Positions 25,469-34,738 of a stretch of DNA of 64,000 nt are shown piece by piece (position 1 is the first letter of the stretch; each line of letters opens with the position of its first letter). The DNA is from Tenacibaculum sp. 190130A14a. GTDB lineage: Bacteria > Bacteroidota > Bacteroidia > Flavobacteriales > Flavobacteriaceae. Both the position numbers and the translations under genes were made by a program. The notes under the pieces were generated by a model. The model saw nothing but the letters and a program-made list of their open reading frames with translations. It had not been told where the DNA came from and made no database searches. The stretch covers positions 992,001 to 1,056,000 of the forward strand of contig NZ_OZ040189.1 in NCBI RefSeq assembly GCF_964048965.1, read 5' to 3'.

Positions 25469-27670
25469 ATGGAAATGCAGCAATTTTATTACGATAACAA
25501 AATCGTAAAAAAGTTCATTTACGCCACGTTACTCTGGGGGATCGTTGGTTTCTCAGTAGGACTACTGTTGGCTTTTATGTTTTTATTCCCAAATATTACT
25601 GACGGAATTTCATGGTTAAGCTTTGGGCGTCTACGTCCGTTACATACCAACGCAGTAATTTTTGCATTCGTAGGAAACGCAATTTTTGCAGGGGTGTATT
25701 ACTCACTTCAGCGTTTACTAAAAACACGTATGGCAAGTGACTTTTTAAGTAATTTCAACTTCTGGGGATGGCAGTTAATTATTGTTGCTGCAGCGATAAC
25801 CCTACCGTTAGGAATTACAACATCCAAAGAATATGCAGAACTAGAGTGGCCTATAGATATTGCTATTGCTTTAGTATGGGTAGCTTTTGGAGCTAACATG
25901 ATTTGGACGATTTTACAAAGAAGACAACGTCACTTATATGTAGCTATTTGGTTCTATTTAGGAACCTTTGTAACGGTTGCTGTATTACATATATTTAATA
26001 GTTTAGAGTTACCAGTAAGTTTCTTAAAATCATACTCAGTATATGCAGGAGTACAAGATGCCTTGGTACAATGGTGGTACGGACATAATGCGGTAGCATT
26101 CTTCCTTACAACACCGTTCTTAGGATTGATGTATTATTTTGTTCCGAAGGCAGCCAATCGTCCAGTATATTCTTATAGATTATCTATTGTACACTTCTGG
26201 TCGTTAATCTTTATTTATATCTGGGCCGGTCCTCACCACTTATTATATACATCGTTACCAGATTGGGCACAAAACTTAGGAGTAGCATTCTCTGTAATGT
26301 TAATTGCACCATCTTGGGGAGGTATGATCAATGGTTTATTAACCTTACGTGGAGCTTGGGATAAGGTAAGAGTGGATCCAGTATTAAAATTCATGGTAGT
26401 AGCAATTACTGGTTATGGTATGGCTACGTTTGAAGGACCAATGTTATCTCTTAAAAATGTAAATGCAATTGCGCACTTCTCTGACTGGATTATTGCACAC
26501 GTGCACGTTGGAGCCTTGGCATGGAATGGTTTCTTAACCTTTGGTATGTTATACTGGTTAATACCACGTATGTTTAAAACAAAACTATACTCTACAGCAT
26601 TAGCAAACTTCCATTTCTGGATTGGTACTTTAGGTATTATCATGTATGCGTTACCAATGTATGTAGCAGGATTTGTACAAGCTTCAATGTGGAAACAATT
26701 CAATCCAGATGGAACCTTAACTTACGGTAACTTCTTAGAAACCGTAAACGAAATTATTCCAATGTATTGGATGCGTGCTATAGGAGGAAGTTTATTTATT
26801 CTAGGTGCCATTGTAATGTTATACAATGTTGTAAAAACAGTGAAGTCTGGATTTGATGTTACTGATGAGTTAGCAGAAGCACCAGCATTAACAAAAGTAT
26901 CTAAATACAGAACATCAAAAGAAGGTTGGCATACTTGGTTAGAAAGAAGACCAATCAAATTAACCATCTATGCAACCATAGCAATTTTAATTGGAGGTAT
27001 TGTACAAATTGTACCAACCTTATTAGTAAAATCTAATATTCCAACCATTACCAGTGTAAAACCATATTCGGCATTAGAATTAGAAGGTAGAGATATATAC
27101 ATTAGAGAGGGATGTGTAGGATGTCACTCGCAAATGGTACGTCCATTTAGAAGTGAGGTTGAACGATATGGAGAATATGCGAAAGCAGGTGAGTTTGTAT
27201 ATGATCATCCGTTCTTATGGGGTTCTAAACGTACTGGGCCAGATTTATTAAGAGTTGGAGGAAAGTATTCTGACAGTTGGCACTTAAACCATATGTATGA
27301 TCCACAAAGTACTTCACCAGGTTCTATTATGCCAGCATACCAATGGTTGGTAAGAAATGAACTTGATAAGAGTGATACCGAAGCAAAAATGAGAGCTATG
27401 GTAAGCTTAGGAGTTCCTTATACAGATGAAGATATTGCCAATGCACAAGCAAGTATGGAAGCCCAAGGAGCTAAGATTCAAGAGAATTTACATCAGGACC
27501 CAGATTTTGCAAAGAGTTATGCTGATGATAAAAAGTATGCACAGCAAAACGGACAGAAATTTATCGAAATGAAAGACAGAGAGATTGTAGCATTAATCGC
27601 TTATCTACAACGTCTAGGAACCGATATTAAAGTAAAAGATATAGAAGACCAATTAGGTAGTAAAAACTAG
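25469..27670 (+). CDS. ccoNO: cbb3-type cytochrome c oxidase, fused subunits I and II (CcoN-CcoO)
   Basis: This is the catalytic core of the high-affinity oxygen reductase. Residues ~1-480 are CcoN, with about 12 membrane spans and the histidines for heme b, heme b3 and CuB. Examples are [27 protein letters not shown] and [11 protein letters not shown]. Residues ~530-733 are CcoO: a membrane anchor, the heme c motif Cys549-VG-Cys552-His553, and the axial Met in [10 protein letters not shown]. In proteobacteria these are separate genes; the fusion is known in Bacteroidota. ccoQ begins 5 bp later. Confidence 0.95.
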   Translation: MEMQQFYYDNKIVKKFIYATLLWGIVGFSVGLLLAFMFLFPNITDGISWLSFGRLRPLHTNAVIFAFVGNAIFAGVYYSLQRLLKTRMASDFLSNFNFWGWQLIIVAAAITLPLGITTSKEYAELEWPIDIAIALVWVAFGANMIWTILQRRQRHLYVAIWFYLGTFVTVAVLHIFNSLELPVSFLKSYSVYAGVQDALVQWWYGHNAVAFFLTTPFLGLMYYFVPKAANRPVYSYRLSIVHFWSLIFIYIWAGPHHLLYTSLPDWAQNLGVAFSVMLIAPSWGGMINGLLTLRGAWDKVRVDPVLKFMVVAITGYGMATFEGPMLSLKNVNAIAHFSDWIIAHVHVGALAWNGFLTFGMLYWLIPRMFKTKLYSTALANFHFWIGTLGIIMYALPMYVAGFVQASMWKQFNPDGTLTYGNFLETVNEIIPMYWMRAIGGSLFILGAIVMLYNVVKTVKSGFDVTDELAEAPALTKVSKYRTSKEGWHTWLERRPIKLTIYATIAILIGGIVQIVPTLLVKSNIPTITSVKPYSALELEGRDIYIREGCVGCHSQMVRPFRSEVERYGEYAKAGEFVYDHPFLWGSKRTGPDLLRVGGKYSDSWHLNHMYDPQSTSPGSIMPAYQWLVRNELDKSDTEAKMRAMVSLGVPYTDEDIANAQASMEAQGAKIQENLHQDPDFAKSYADDKKYAQQNGQKFIEMKDREIVALIAYLQRLGTDIKVKDIEDQLGSKN

Positions 27671-27675
27671 AAATT

Positions 27676-27843
27676 ATGTTAAAGTTCGTAAAAAATCACA
27701 TGGAGACTATTGCTGGTATTGAAATCTACCCAATTATCTCATTAACCATATTCTTTACATTCTTTGTAGTGTTGTTTTGGTGGGTGTTTACAGCCAAAAA
27801 GGAGTATATAAGTAAGGTAAGTGAATTACCATTAGATAACTAG
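27676..27843 (+). CDS. ccoQ: cbb3 oxidase CcoQ/FixQ-like subunit
   Basis: A 55-residue single-span membrane protein that stabilises the oxidase. The hydrophobic segment covers about residues 16-39 (YPIISLTIFFTFFVVLFWWV), followed by the CcoQ-type end TAKKEYISKVSELPLD. It begins 5 bp after ccoNO and ends 14 bp before ccoP, the usual CcoQ position. Confidence 0.88.
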   Translation: MLKFVKNHMETIAGIEIYPIISLTIFFTFFVVLFWWVFTAKKEYISKVSELPLDN

Positions 27844-27857
27844 TAAATAAAAGTAAG

Positions 27858-28781
27858 ATGAAAAAGTATTTTCAATCTATAGCATATATAACGTTCATTG
27901 CAGTTACACTTTTTGCTATTATGACTGCAATACAATCATACGAAAATCCATTTAGTTTGTATGAGAACCCATTAGTGTGGATTGCCATTGTAGCCTTGAT
28001 TATTGTAATTCTAATGAAAGAATTGTTAAACATCGTTGCGCAGCAAAAAGCAGAAACACTTCAAATGGAAAAAGAAGGAGTAAATCCTGAAGAAGTAGAT
28101 CATTGGGCTTGGGCAAAACAATTAATTAAAAAGTGGACAGATACCAAGGCCATTGAAGAAGAAGATGAAATTATCTTAGATCATAATTATGATGGTATTA
28201 AAGAGTTAGACAATAACTTACCACCATGGTGGCTATATATGTTCTATGCAACCATCATTTTCGGAGTAGTATACTTAGTAAAATATCATGTATTAGATGG
28301 TGATAGCCAAACTACAGAATACAACAAAGAAGTTGCCTTGGCAAAAAGAGAATTGGCAGCGTTTAGATCTACTTCGAAAGAAGCAGTAGTCGATGCAGAA
28401 ACGGTTACGGTATTAACTGCCGATAGAGATTTAAGTAGAGGTAAAGCAGTATATAACCTAAACTGTGCGGCGTGTCACGTTGCTGATGGTGGAGGTGGTA
28501 TTGGACCTAACTTAACTGATGAATACTGGATTTTAGGAGGTGGAATCAAGAATATATTTACCACAATTACCAATGGAGGTAGAGATGGAAAAGGTATGGT
28601 AGCTTGGGGAAAAACATTGAAACCAAAAGATATTCAAAAAGTAGCAAGTTATATTATGACTTTCCAAGGAACCACTCCAGCGAAACCAAAAGCACCACAA
28701 GGAGAGTTGTATAAAGATGAATCAGCTCCAAAAGAGGTAAAAGAAGAAGGAACAGAACAAGCAAAAGATAGTGTGCGATAA
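27858..28781 (+). CDS. ccoP: cbb3 oxidase cytochrome c subunit (CcoP), single heme
   Basis: This membrane-bound cytochrome c feeds electrons to the oxidase. The 307 residues have two membrane spans before the heme domain, at about 8-25 and 38-60, and a third near 120-140 (PPWWLYMFYATIIFGVVYLV). Only one CxxCH is present: Cys203-AA-Cys206-His207, with GMVAWG giving the axial Met. Classical CcoP has two hemes c. The loss of one is consistent with what is known of Bacteroidota forms but worth checking. The tail is lysine- and glutamate-rich. Confidence 0.92.
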   Translation: MKKYFQSIAYITFIAVTLFAIMTAIQSYENPFSLYENPLVWIAIVALIIVILMKELLNIVAQQKAETLQMEKEGVNPEEVDHWAWAKQLIKKWTDTKAIEEEDEIILDHNYDGIKELDNNLPPWWLYMFYATIIFGVVYLVKYHVLDGDSQTTEYNKEVALAKRELAAFRSTSKEAVVDAETVTVLTADRDLSRGKAVYNLNCAACHVADGGGGIGPNLTDEYWILGGGIKNIFTTITNGGRDGKGMVAWGKTLKPKDIQKVASYIMTFQGTTPAKPKAPQGELYKDESAPKEVKEEGTEQAKDSVR

Positions 28782-28818
28782 TTTAAAATTACTGCAAATT
28801 AGTTTTTAATAGTTGATT

Positions 28819-30240
28819 ATGGAAACTCCCAAGAACGAACAATTTAGAGATAGTATCGGTACGATAAATGAAGAAGGTAAACGTGCTTGGGTGTTTCCTA
28901 AAAAACCAAGTGGAAGGTTTTATAAATACAGAACCTATGTCAGCTATTTTTTACTACTATTTTTACTGTCAGCTCCTTTTATAAAAATAGACGGAAACCA
29001 GTTTTTACTGTTCAATGTTTTAGAAAGAAGATTCAATATTTTCGGATTCCCATTTTGGCCACAGGATTTTCATTTACTCGTGGTGTCTATGATTATAGGA
29101 GTGGTGTTTATCATTCTGTTTACAGTTGTATTTGGTAGAATTTTCTGCGGATGGATTTGTCCACAAACCATTTTCTTAGAAATGGTTTTCAGGAAAATAG
29201 AATATTGGATTGAAGGAGATAGAGGAAAACAAATACGTTTAGCAAAACAAAAATGGAATGCAGAGAAAATTAAAAAGAGAGTTTTAAAGTGGATTATCTT
29301 TTTTATCATTTCGTTTTTAATAGCCAATGTGTTCTTAGCATATTTGATTGGAGGAGATACGGTGATTGATTATGTAACCGGAAATCCTTTAGATAACATT
29401 AGCACCTTAATATCGCTGTTGATATTTACTGGAGTCTTCTATTTTGTGTTTGCATGGTTTAGAGAGCAGGTGTGTATTATTGCTTGTCCGTATGGAAGAT
29501 TACAAGGAGTATTATTAGATAATAAAACCATTAATGTTGCCTACGATCATGTAAGAGGAGAAGGAGAAAAAGGACGCGCAAAATTCAATAGAAAAGAAGA
29601 CAGAGCAGCTTCTGGAAAAGGAGATTGTATTGATTGTTTTCAATGTTTAAATGTATGTCCGACAGGAATTGATATCCGAAACGGAACACAATTAGAATGT
29701 GTAAACTGTACGGCATGTATTGATGAGTGCGATCATATGATGGAAAAAGTAGGATTACCAAAAGGATTGATACGTTACGCAAGCGAGGAGAATATTGTAA
29801 AGAAAGCACCTTTTAAATTCTCAGCAAGAATGAAAGGGTACTCTGCAGTATTAGGAATCTTAATTGCAGTTTTAATCGGAATGTTGTTCTTACGAAATGA
29901 TGTCGAAGCTACGATTTTACGATTACCAGGACAATTGTATCAACACAAAGAAAACGGAATCATTAGTAATATTTACACCTATAAGGTAATCAATAAAACG
30001 ACCAAGCAAATAGACGATGTAAGTTACAAGTTACTATCGCACAAAGGGAAAATAGAAACGGTTACTCATCAAAATTTTGAAGTTCCAAAACAAGGATTGG
30101 CGGAAGGAACATTGTTTATAGAATTGCACCAATCTGAAATGAAAAAAGAAAAGGTCACCTTAAGAATTGGAGTGTATAGTGGAGATCGATTGATTGAAAC
30201 GGCAAAAACTAATTTCTTAGGACCAAGAAGCTATCGATAG
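28819..30240 (+). CDS. ccoG: cbb3 accessory protein CcoG/RdxA/FixG
   Basis: This is a membrane iron-sulfur protein that handles copper reduction for cbb3 assembly. The ATG at 28819 gives 473 residues. About four or five membrane segments flank FCGWICPQTIFLEM and the quinol-oxidase-like IIACPYGRLQG. Two ferredoxin-type 4Fe-4S clusters follow: CIDCFQCLNVCPTG and CVNCTACIDECD. The C-terminal ~110 residues form an immunoglobulin-like FixG domain. It follows ccoP by 37 bp, as in other bacteria. Confidence 0.94.
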   Translation: METPKNEQFRDSIGTINEEGKRAWVFPKKPSGRFYKYRTYVSYFLLLFLLSAPFIKIDGNQFLLFNVLERRFNIFGFPFWPQDFHLLVVSMIIGVVFIILFTVVFGRIFCGWICPQTIFLEMVFRKIEYWIEGDRGKQIRLAKQKWNAEKIKKRVLKWIIFFIISFLIANVFLAYLIGGDTVIDYVTGNPLDNISTLISLLIFTGVFYFVFAWFREQVCIIACPYGRLQGVLLDNKTINVAYDHVRGEGEKGRAKFNRKEDRAASGKGDCIDCFQCLNVCPTGIDIRNGTQLECVNCTACIDECDHMMEKVGLPKGLIRYASEENIVKKAPFKFSARMKGYSAVLGILIAVLIGMLFLRNDVEATILRLPGQLYQHKENGIISNIYTYKVINKTTKQIDDVSYKLLSHKGKIETVTHQNFEVPKQGLAEGTLFIELHQSEMKKEKVTLRIGVYSGDRLIETAKTNFLGPRSYR

Positions 30241-30307
30241 GTAGTTTTAAGTTGATAGTTTTTAGTCTTTTGGAGACAGGAGACAGAGAAAAGAATAAAT
30301 AATAACC

Positions 30308-30340
30308 CGTCATTACGAGGAAGAATGACGAAGTAATCTC
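30308..30340. repeat. Dispersed flavobacterial-type palindromic repeat
   Basis: CGTCATT (30308-30314) pairs with AATGACG (30324-30330), and ATTAC (30312-30316) with GTAAT (30333-30337). The order CGTCATTACGAGGA...GACGAAGTAATCTC matches a short repeat I have often seen in intergenic regions of Flavobacteriaceae. It sits between ccoG and ccoH. Confidence 0.65.
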
Positions 30341-30390
30341 TTAATCAATAAACAGAATACTTCATTCTTAATGACACAAATACAATAAAA

Positions 30391-30837
30391 ATGAAACTAA
30401 ACTGGGGCACGGGCATAGTAATCGCAATTATTGGATTTATAGGATTTATCATGTATTTCGTAATTACCATGAGTACAGGTAAAAATTATAATCACGATTT
30501 AGTATCTGATAAATATTATCAGAAAGAACTAGAATATCAGAACAGTATTAATGCCACAAAAAATGCAAAGGCATTAAAGGAAAATATAAAAGTTGAAAAA
30601 ACAGCAAAAGGATTAAACATCCATTTTCCAACGGAGTTTAATCCTAAAGAAATTTCAGGAAAAGTGTTCCTATATAGACCATCTAATAAGCAATTGGATT
30701 TCGAAATTCCAATTTCACTTTCCAATACATATTTGCTCGTGCCTGAGAACCGTTTGTTAGGTGGTCGCTGGAACATCACTGTATCCTGGAAGCACAAAAA
30801 TAAAGATTATTTATATCAGAAAGAGTTGATTTACTAA
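30391..30837 (+). CDS. ccoH: CcoH/FixH-family protein
   Basis: A 148-residue membrane-anchored cbb3 assembly protein. One N-terminal span (about residues 8-28, VIAIIGFIGFIMYFVITMST) is followed by a periplasmic domain starting DLVSDKYYQKELEYQ, the FixH signature. The beta-rich C-terminus (GGRWNITVSWKHKNKDYLYQ) matches FixH/CcoH. Its stop overlaps the next start by 1 bp, indicating translational coupling. Confidence 0.9.
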   Translation: MKLNWGTGIVIAIIGFIGFIMYFVITMSTGKNYNHDLVSDKYYQKELEYQNSINATKNAKALKENIKVEKTAKGLNIHFPTEFNPKEISGKVFLYRPSNKQLDFEIPISLSNTYLLVPENRLLGGRWNITVSWKHKNKDYLYQKELIY

Positions 30838-31532
30838 TGTATATATCAGCACTCATATTAGGATTGTTAGGAAGCTTCCATTGTATAGGAATGTGTGGCC
30901 CAATAGCGTTTATGTTACCAGTTGATAGAACAAACAAAGTAAAACAGTTCTTTCAAATAACAAGCTATCATTTAGGGCGCTTATTTACCTATAGTTTGAT
31001 AGGAATGCTGTTCGGATTATTGGGGAAGAGTTTTTATTTCTTCGGATTCCAACAGCAACTCTCTATCATAATGGGAGTTTTAATGATTCTAGTTATTTTA
31101 CTTCCCAAAACGTTTCAGAAATATAACTTTTCCAACAGAATCAATAAGCTTGTAATGAAGGTGAAGTCTACCTTAGGAAAAGAATTAAAAAAGAAAGGAA
31201 ACGATACTTTTTTTACCATTGGTTTTCTCAATGGTTTTCTTCCATGCGGATTAGTATATATGGCAGTATTTGGTGCATTAACCGCTTCAAATGCTTTTTC
31301 TGGAAGTATTTATATGTTATTATTCGGATTAGGAACCATTCCACTAATGACAACCGTAGTGTATGTTGGTAACTTTGCAAACGGATTGATAAGAAAGAGA
31401 ATATTACAAGCAATCCCTTATGTAGTTGTTTTTATCGGTGTCTTATTTATTCTCCGTGGATTAGGGTTGGGAATTCCCTATGTATCACCCGTTTTAAAAA
31501 GTACTGCAGACACTGTTGTAGGTTGTCATTAA
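30837..31532 (+). CDS. SafE/TauE-like membrane protein of cbb3 clusters
   Basis: A 231-residue multi-span protein annotated in such clusters as a sulfite-exporter TauE/SafE-like family member. It is thought to act in metal handling for oxidase assembly. The N-terminus has GLLGSFHCIGMCGPI with two Cys that could bind copper. The second repeat has NGFLPCGLVYMA. About six hydrophobic segments are visible. It is coupled to ccoH by a 1-bp overlap and ends the operon. Confidence 0.88.
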   Translation: MYISALILGLLGSFHCIGMCGPIAFMLPVDRTNKVKQFFQITSYHLGRLFTYSLIGMLFGLLGKSFYFFGFQQQLSIIMGVLMILVILLPKTFQKYNFSNRINKLVMKVKSTLGKELKKKGNDTFFTIGFLNGFLPCGLVYMAVFGALTASNAFSGSIYMLLFGLGTIPLMTTVVYVGNFANGLIRKRILQAIPYVVVFIGVLFILRGLGLGIPYVSPVLKSTADTVVGCH

Positions 31533-31640
31533 GTGGATAATATTTTGGCGTTCATTGCTAAAATTTCAGGGAAATGAATGCAAGCTTCTTTGTGCTAAGA
31601 AAACAGATTGTTATAGCTTTGTACTTTTAAGAAGTATCTT

Positions 31641-32483
31641 ATGAAGAAAGAAGTTTTAAACTACAGTTTTATCATCATCGGTTGTTTGTTAATGGCGTTT
31701 GGTGTAGTTGGATTTTTAAGTCCAAACAAAGTAGCCATGGGAGGAACAGGAGGTTTAGCCATTATATTCAACTATTTATTTAGTCTTCCAATAGGGGTGT
31801 TGTTTGCCCTCATTAATATTCCTTTATTAATCATTAGTATTCGTTTTTTAGGAAAGTATTTTGCTTTAAAAAGTACCGTAGCCATTATTACGGTGAGTAT
31901 TTTTATAGATGTTATTTCAGAATACATCGGATTACCTGCTTTAAGCAAAGAACCACTGCTAGCAACATTGTATGGAGGAATAGCTGTAGGATTGGGAATC
32001 GGGTTTATCTTTAAAGGGGGTGGATCTGCCGGAGGAGGAACTATTATTGCTCGAATTATTACCTCTAAAACATCACTAAAAACAGGTACCGTTATTTTAA
32101 TATTAGATGCCATTGTAGTCGTATGTACTGCCATTGTATTTAACAATGTAGAATTAGCGTTGTGGAGTATGATAAGTATTTTTATTACTACTAAAATGAT
32201 TGATGTAGTACTATCGGGTAGACCTAACGGGCGTGTGGTACACATATCTTCAGCCAATAACTTAGAACCTTTGGGTAAACTAATCAATGAAAAAATTGGC
32301 GTAAACGGAACCTTGGTAGCTGGAAATAATCTAAGCTTGAGCAATGACAAATACATCATTTTTGTAACCGTACCAGTAAACCGATTGAATGCTTTAAAAC
32401 AATTGGTATATGCAGAAGATAAAAAGGCTAAAATGATGGTAATGGATGCTACAGAAATGCTAGGAACTAAGTTTTTAGAATAA
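31641..32483 (+). CDS. YitT-family membrane protein
   Basis: A 280-residue protein with five or six N-terminal membrane segments (SFIIIGCLLMAFGVVGFL, GGTGGLAIIFNYLF). A glycine-rich loop GFIFKGGGSAGGGTIIAR follows. The soluble C-terminal DUF2179 domain starts around residue 190 (GRPNGRVVHISS). This arrangement matches the YitT family. Function is unknown. It lies 108 bp after the oxidase cluster without a clear promoter. Confidence 0.9.
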   Translation: MKKEVLNYSFIIIGCLLMAFGVVGFLSPNKVAMGGTGGLAIIFNYLFSLPIGVLFALINIPLLIISIRFLGKYFALKSTVAIITVSIFIDVISEYIGLPALSKEPLLATLYGGIAVGLGIGFIFKGGGSAGGGTIIARIITSKTSLKTGTVILILDAIVVVCTAIVFNNVELALWSMISIFITTKMIDVVLSGRPNGRVVHISSANNLEPLGKLINEKIGVNGTLVAGNNLSLSNDKYIIFVTVPVNRLNALKQLVYAEDKKAKMMVMDATEMLGTKFLE

Positions 32484-32503
32484 GGGTTTTTAGGAGTTTT
32501 AAC

Positions 32504-32517
32504 CTGATAAAAATCAT
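32504..32517. promoter_or_regulatory. FNR-like operator upstream of the universal stress protein gene
   Basis: CTGAT-AAAA-ATCAT is identical to the box at 380-393. Its centre is exactly 33 bp from the -7-like TACTTTTA at 32540-32547. Confidence 0.65.
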
Positions 32518-32539
32518 ATTTTTTTATACAAAAGAGAAG

Positions 32540-32547
32540 TACTTTTA
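32540..32547 (+). promoter_or_regulatory. Candidate -7 element (TACTTTTA)
   Basis: One mismatch from TAnnTTTG, 26 bp before the ATG at 32574. Confidence 0.5.
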
Positions 32548-32573
32548 ATGTAGAAATTAAAACCAAATCTCTT

Positions 32574-33407
32574 ATGAAAAAAATTATTGTACCCGTTGAT
32601 TTTTCTGAATATTCAGAGAGAGCATTACAAACCGCAAGCTATTTAGCAAAGTTCTTTGATGCTGAGGTATTACCCGTACATATGCTTGAACTATCAAATG
32701 CACTAATTTCTAGATCTGAAAGTGCCGTAAACGAACAAACAGTTTTCTATTATAAATTAGCAGAAAAACGCTTTAAAGAATTTTTAGATAAAGATTTTTT
32801 AAAGGAGGTCAAGGTAACACCTATTATCAAGCATTTTAAAGTATTTAGCGAGCTCAATGCTTTAGCAAGAGATGAAAATGCCGATATGATTGTGATGGGA
32901 TCTCACGGTGCTACTGGAGCTAAAGAATTTTTTGTAGGCTCTAATACCGAAAAAGTAGTTAGAAATGCGGAAATACCCGTATTGGTAATTAAAAACGAAG
33001 CGGTAACTACCTCTTTTAAATCGGCAGTATTTGCTTGTGATTTTTCAGATGAAGATATTGAACCTTACCAACAAGCCAAAGCATTGTTAGCTCAGTTTAA
33101 TTGTACGGTAGATTTACTACATGTAAATACCCCTAATTCTAAGTTTAGAAGTACCAAAGAAATGCAAGAAAAAGTAGCCAATTTCTTACAAAAAGCGGAA
33201 GGGAGTATTGCTAATTTAGACAAGGTACATTACGTAGCGGATTATACCATTGAAGATGGGATTTTAGAGTTTTCTAATGTGCATGGAAAAGATGTGATTA
33301 TCATGGCAACACACGGACGTAAAGGACTACAACATTTTATTGAAGGTAGCATCTCTGAAGATGTAGCCAACCATGCTACCTTACCCGTATTGACTTTTAA
33401 GATTTAA
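32574..33407 (+). CDS. Tandem-domain universal stress protein (UspA family)
   Basis: A cytoplasmic 277-residue protein made of two UspA domains. The first starts IIVPVDFSEYSERALQTASY. It contains the ATP-binding MGSHGATGAKEFFVGSNTEKV motif (G-x2-G-x9-G-S/T). The second starts FACDFSDEDIEPYQQA and has MATHGRKGLQHFIEGSISED. UspA proteins linked to FNR/Anr control are known in low-oxygen regulons, and an FNR-like box precedes this gene. Confidence 0.92.
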   Translation: MKKIIVPVDFSEYSERALQTASYLAKFFDAEVLPVHMLELSNALISRSESAVNEQTVFYYKLAEKRFKEFLDKDFLKEVKVTPIIKHFKVFSELNALARDENADMIVMGSHGATGAKEFFVGSNTEKVVRNAEIPVLVIKNEAVTTSFKSAVFACDFSDEDIEPYQQAKALLAQFNCTVDLLHVNTPNSKFRSTKEMQEKVANFLQKAEGSIANLDKVHYVADYTIEDGILEFSNVHGKDVIIMATHGRKGLQHFIEGSISEDVANHATLPVLTFKI

Positions 33408-33430
33408 AATATAGGTTTCCTCTTAATTCA

Positions 33431-33468
33431 AAAAAACCTCGACATCTTAGTTAGATGTTGGGGTTTTG
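33431..33468 (+). terminator. Terminator after the universal stress protein gene
   Basis: AAAACCTCgACATCT pairs with AGATGTtGGGGTTTT, with one internal mismatch and flanking A/T runs. Confidence 0.8.
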
Positions 33469-33597
33469 TTTTTATACCTACACTGTATAAATTACCTACT
33501 TCTAGGTAAATAAAGTCAATTGTTTGTTCTTAATTTTAGCTAAAAGAAACCTTTGTTAGAAAGACTAAGATTAAAACTACCTTAAAACAGATTAAAC

Positions 33598-34194
33598 ATG
33601 AAAAAACTTTTGTTTTTAACAACTTTGTTGACTTTATTGTCGTGCAAATCAACAGTGCATATGTATGTATATGGTCTTAAGAATTTTGATGTAAAGAGTG
33701 AAAGAGATTTGCTAAAAGTCAAAAAGAAATTTTTACATAAAGAAAGAGATGCCCAAATAATTCAACCGCCTAAGGTCTCTGAAGGAGTTAGCTTAACCAA
33801 CTTAGCATATTACGGAAAAGCAAAATCAATACTTGAGTTAGAGAGTGATAATTTTCATGTAGTAGATGTGTCTTCGCAGTTAAAGTCTTTAAATGTAGAG
33901 AAATTGTCTGGAGATAGAGTTGAAAAAATAATCATAAATAGTACCATTAGTATCTCACCATATGAAAGCGGATGGCTCGATAGATTAATATCATCTGCAG
34001 AGAATTTACCAAAAGGAGAACATAGAATTCAGTTCACAGGACCCGAGTTTTTTAATCCAGGAACTATCAATTTTCAAATGATACTCTTAACTGTTTTAAG
34101 AGAAATTGACTTTTCCAAAGGGTTTAGAATTTCCTATACTTTTGACGAAAAGTACAATATGTACATCTCATCAATTTGGTTAACTAAAAGATAA
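33598..34194 (+). CDS. Lipoprotein, function unknown
   Basis: A 198-residue lipoprotein (LTLLSC, Cys16). The mature part mixes charged helices and beta strands, including RVEKIIINSTISISP, HRIQFTGPEFFNP and a C-terminal YNMYISSIWLTK strand. No recognised domain. It stands alone, separated from both neighbours. Confidence 0.65.
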   Translation: MKKLLFLTTLLTLLSCKSTVHMYVYGLKNFDVKSERDLLKVKKKFLHKERDAQIIQPPKVSEGVSLTNLAYYGKAKSILELESDNFHVVDVSSQLKSLNVEKLSGDRVEKIIINSTISISPYESGWLDRLISSAENLPKGEHRIQFTGPEFFNPGTINFQMILLTVLREIDFSKGFRISYTFDEKYNMYISSIWLTKR

Positions 34195-34254
34195 CTTGAA
34201 CTACAACAAAAAACAAATTTAAGGTTGTGGTGTAGTCAGAAAAAATAGAGTAAA

Positions 34255-34283
34255 TAAAAGGATGGACTTCTGTTCATCTTTTT
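34255..34283. terminator. Possible terminator between convergent genes
   Basis: AAAAGGATGGAC and GTTCATCTTTTT form an imperfect stem with G-U pairs, between the lipoprotein gene and the DUF983 gene. Confidence 0.4.
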
Positions 34284-34294
34284 GGTTGTTAATT

Positions 34295-34648
34295 TTATTC
34301 TTTTTTGGGAGCAAATAGATAAATCCAGATTAAACGAGATAGCTTAAAGTTTACACCTACCAATAACAGAGATAGTAATACAATTAAACCGAAGCTTAAA
34401 AACCATTCTAATTGTAAGAACAACCTAAAAATGATAAAAGCGGCTATACTTTCAGCTACAATTAAACCATAGCTTACATACATGGCTCCAAAAAAGAAAC
34501 CAGGCTCTTTTTCATAAACAAAATCGCAATGAGAACAACTCTTTTCCATTTTTCCAATTTTGAACAAGTTAAAAACAGTGTTTTTAAATACTTTTCCTTT
34601 GTTACATCTTGGGCATTTATTAGAAAGTAAAGCTATAACTGATTTCAT
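34295..34648 (-). CDS. DUF983-family zinc-ribbon membrane protein
   Basis: From the ATG at 34646-34648 it has 117 residues. The N-terminal zinc ribbon is NKCPRCNKGKVF with CSHCDF, followed by GFFFGAMYVSYG and two membrane segments. This is the DUF983 pattern. The role is unknown; members are sometimes near cytochrome oxidase genes. The longer frame up to 34702 adds a poor N-terminus with no family features. Confidence 0.85.
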   Translation of the reverse strand: MKSVIALLSNKCPRCNKGKVFKNTVFNLFKIGKMEKSCSHCDFVYEKEPGFFFGAMYVSYGLIVAESIAAFIIFRLFLQLEWFLSFGLIVLLSLLLVGVNFKLSRLIWIYLFAPKKE

Positions 34649-34738
34649 ATGATTTAAATTTGTGCAAAGGTATGATGCTGTGTTTTGGAAAATGTTATCC
34701 ATAAGTTGCTTAAATTTGTCTAATTAAGACATTTCTGT

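Noticed and set aside
31772..32566. 264-codon minus-strand frame over the YitT gene
   Set aside because: The plus strand clearly encodes a known family with the expected length; the opposite frame has no domain pattern.
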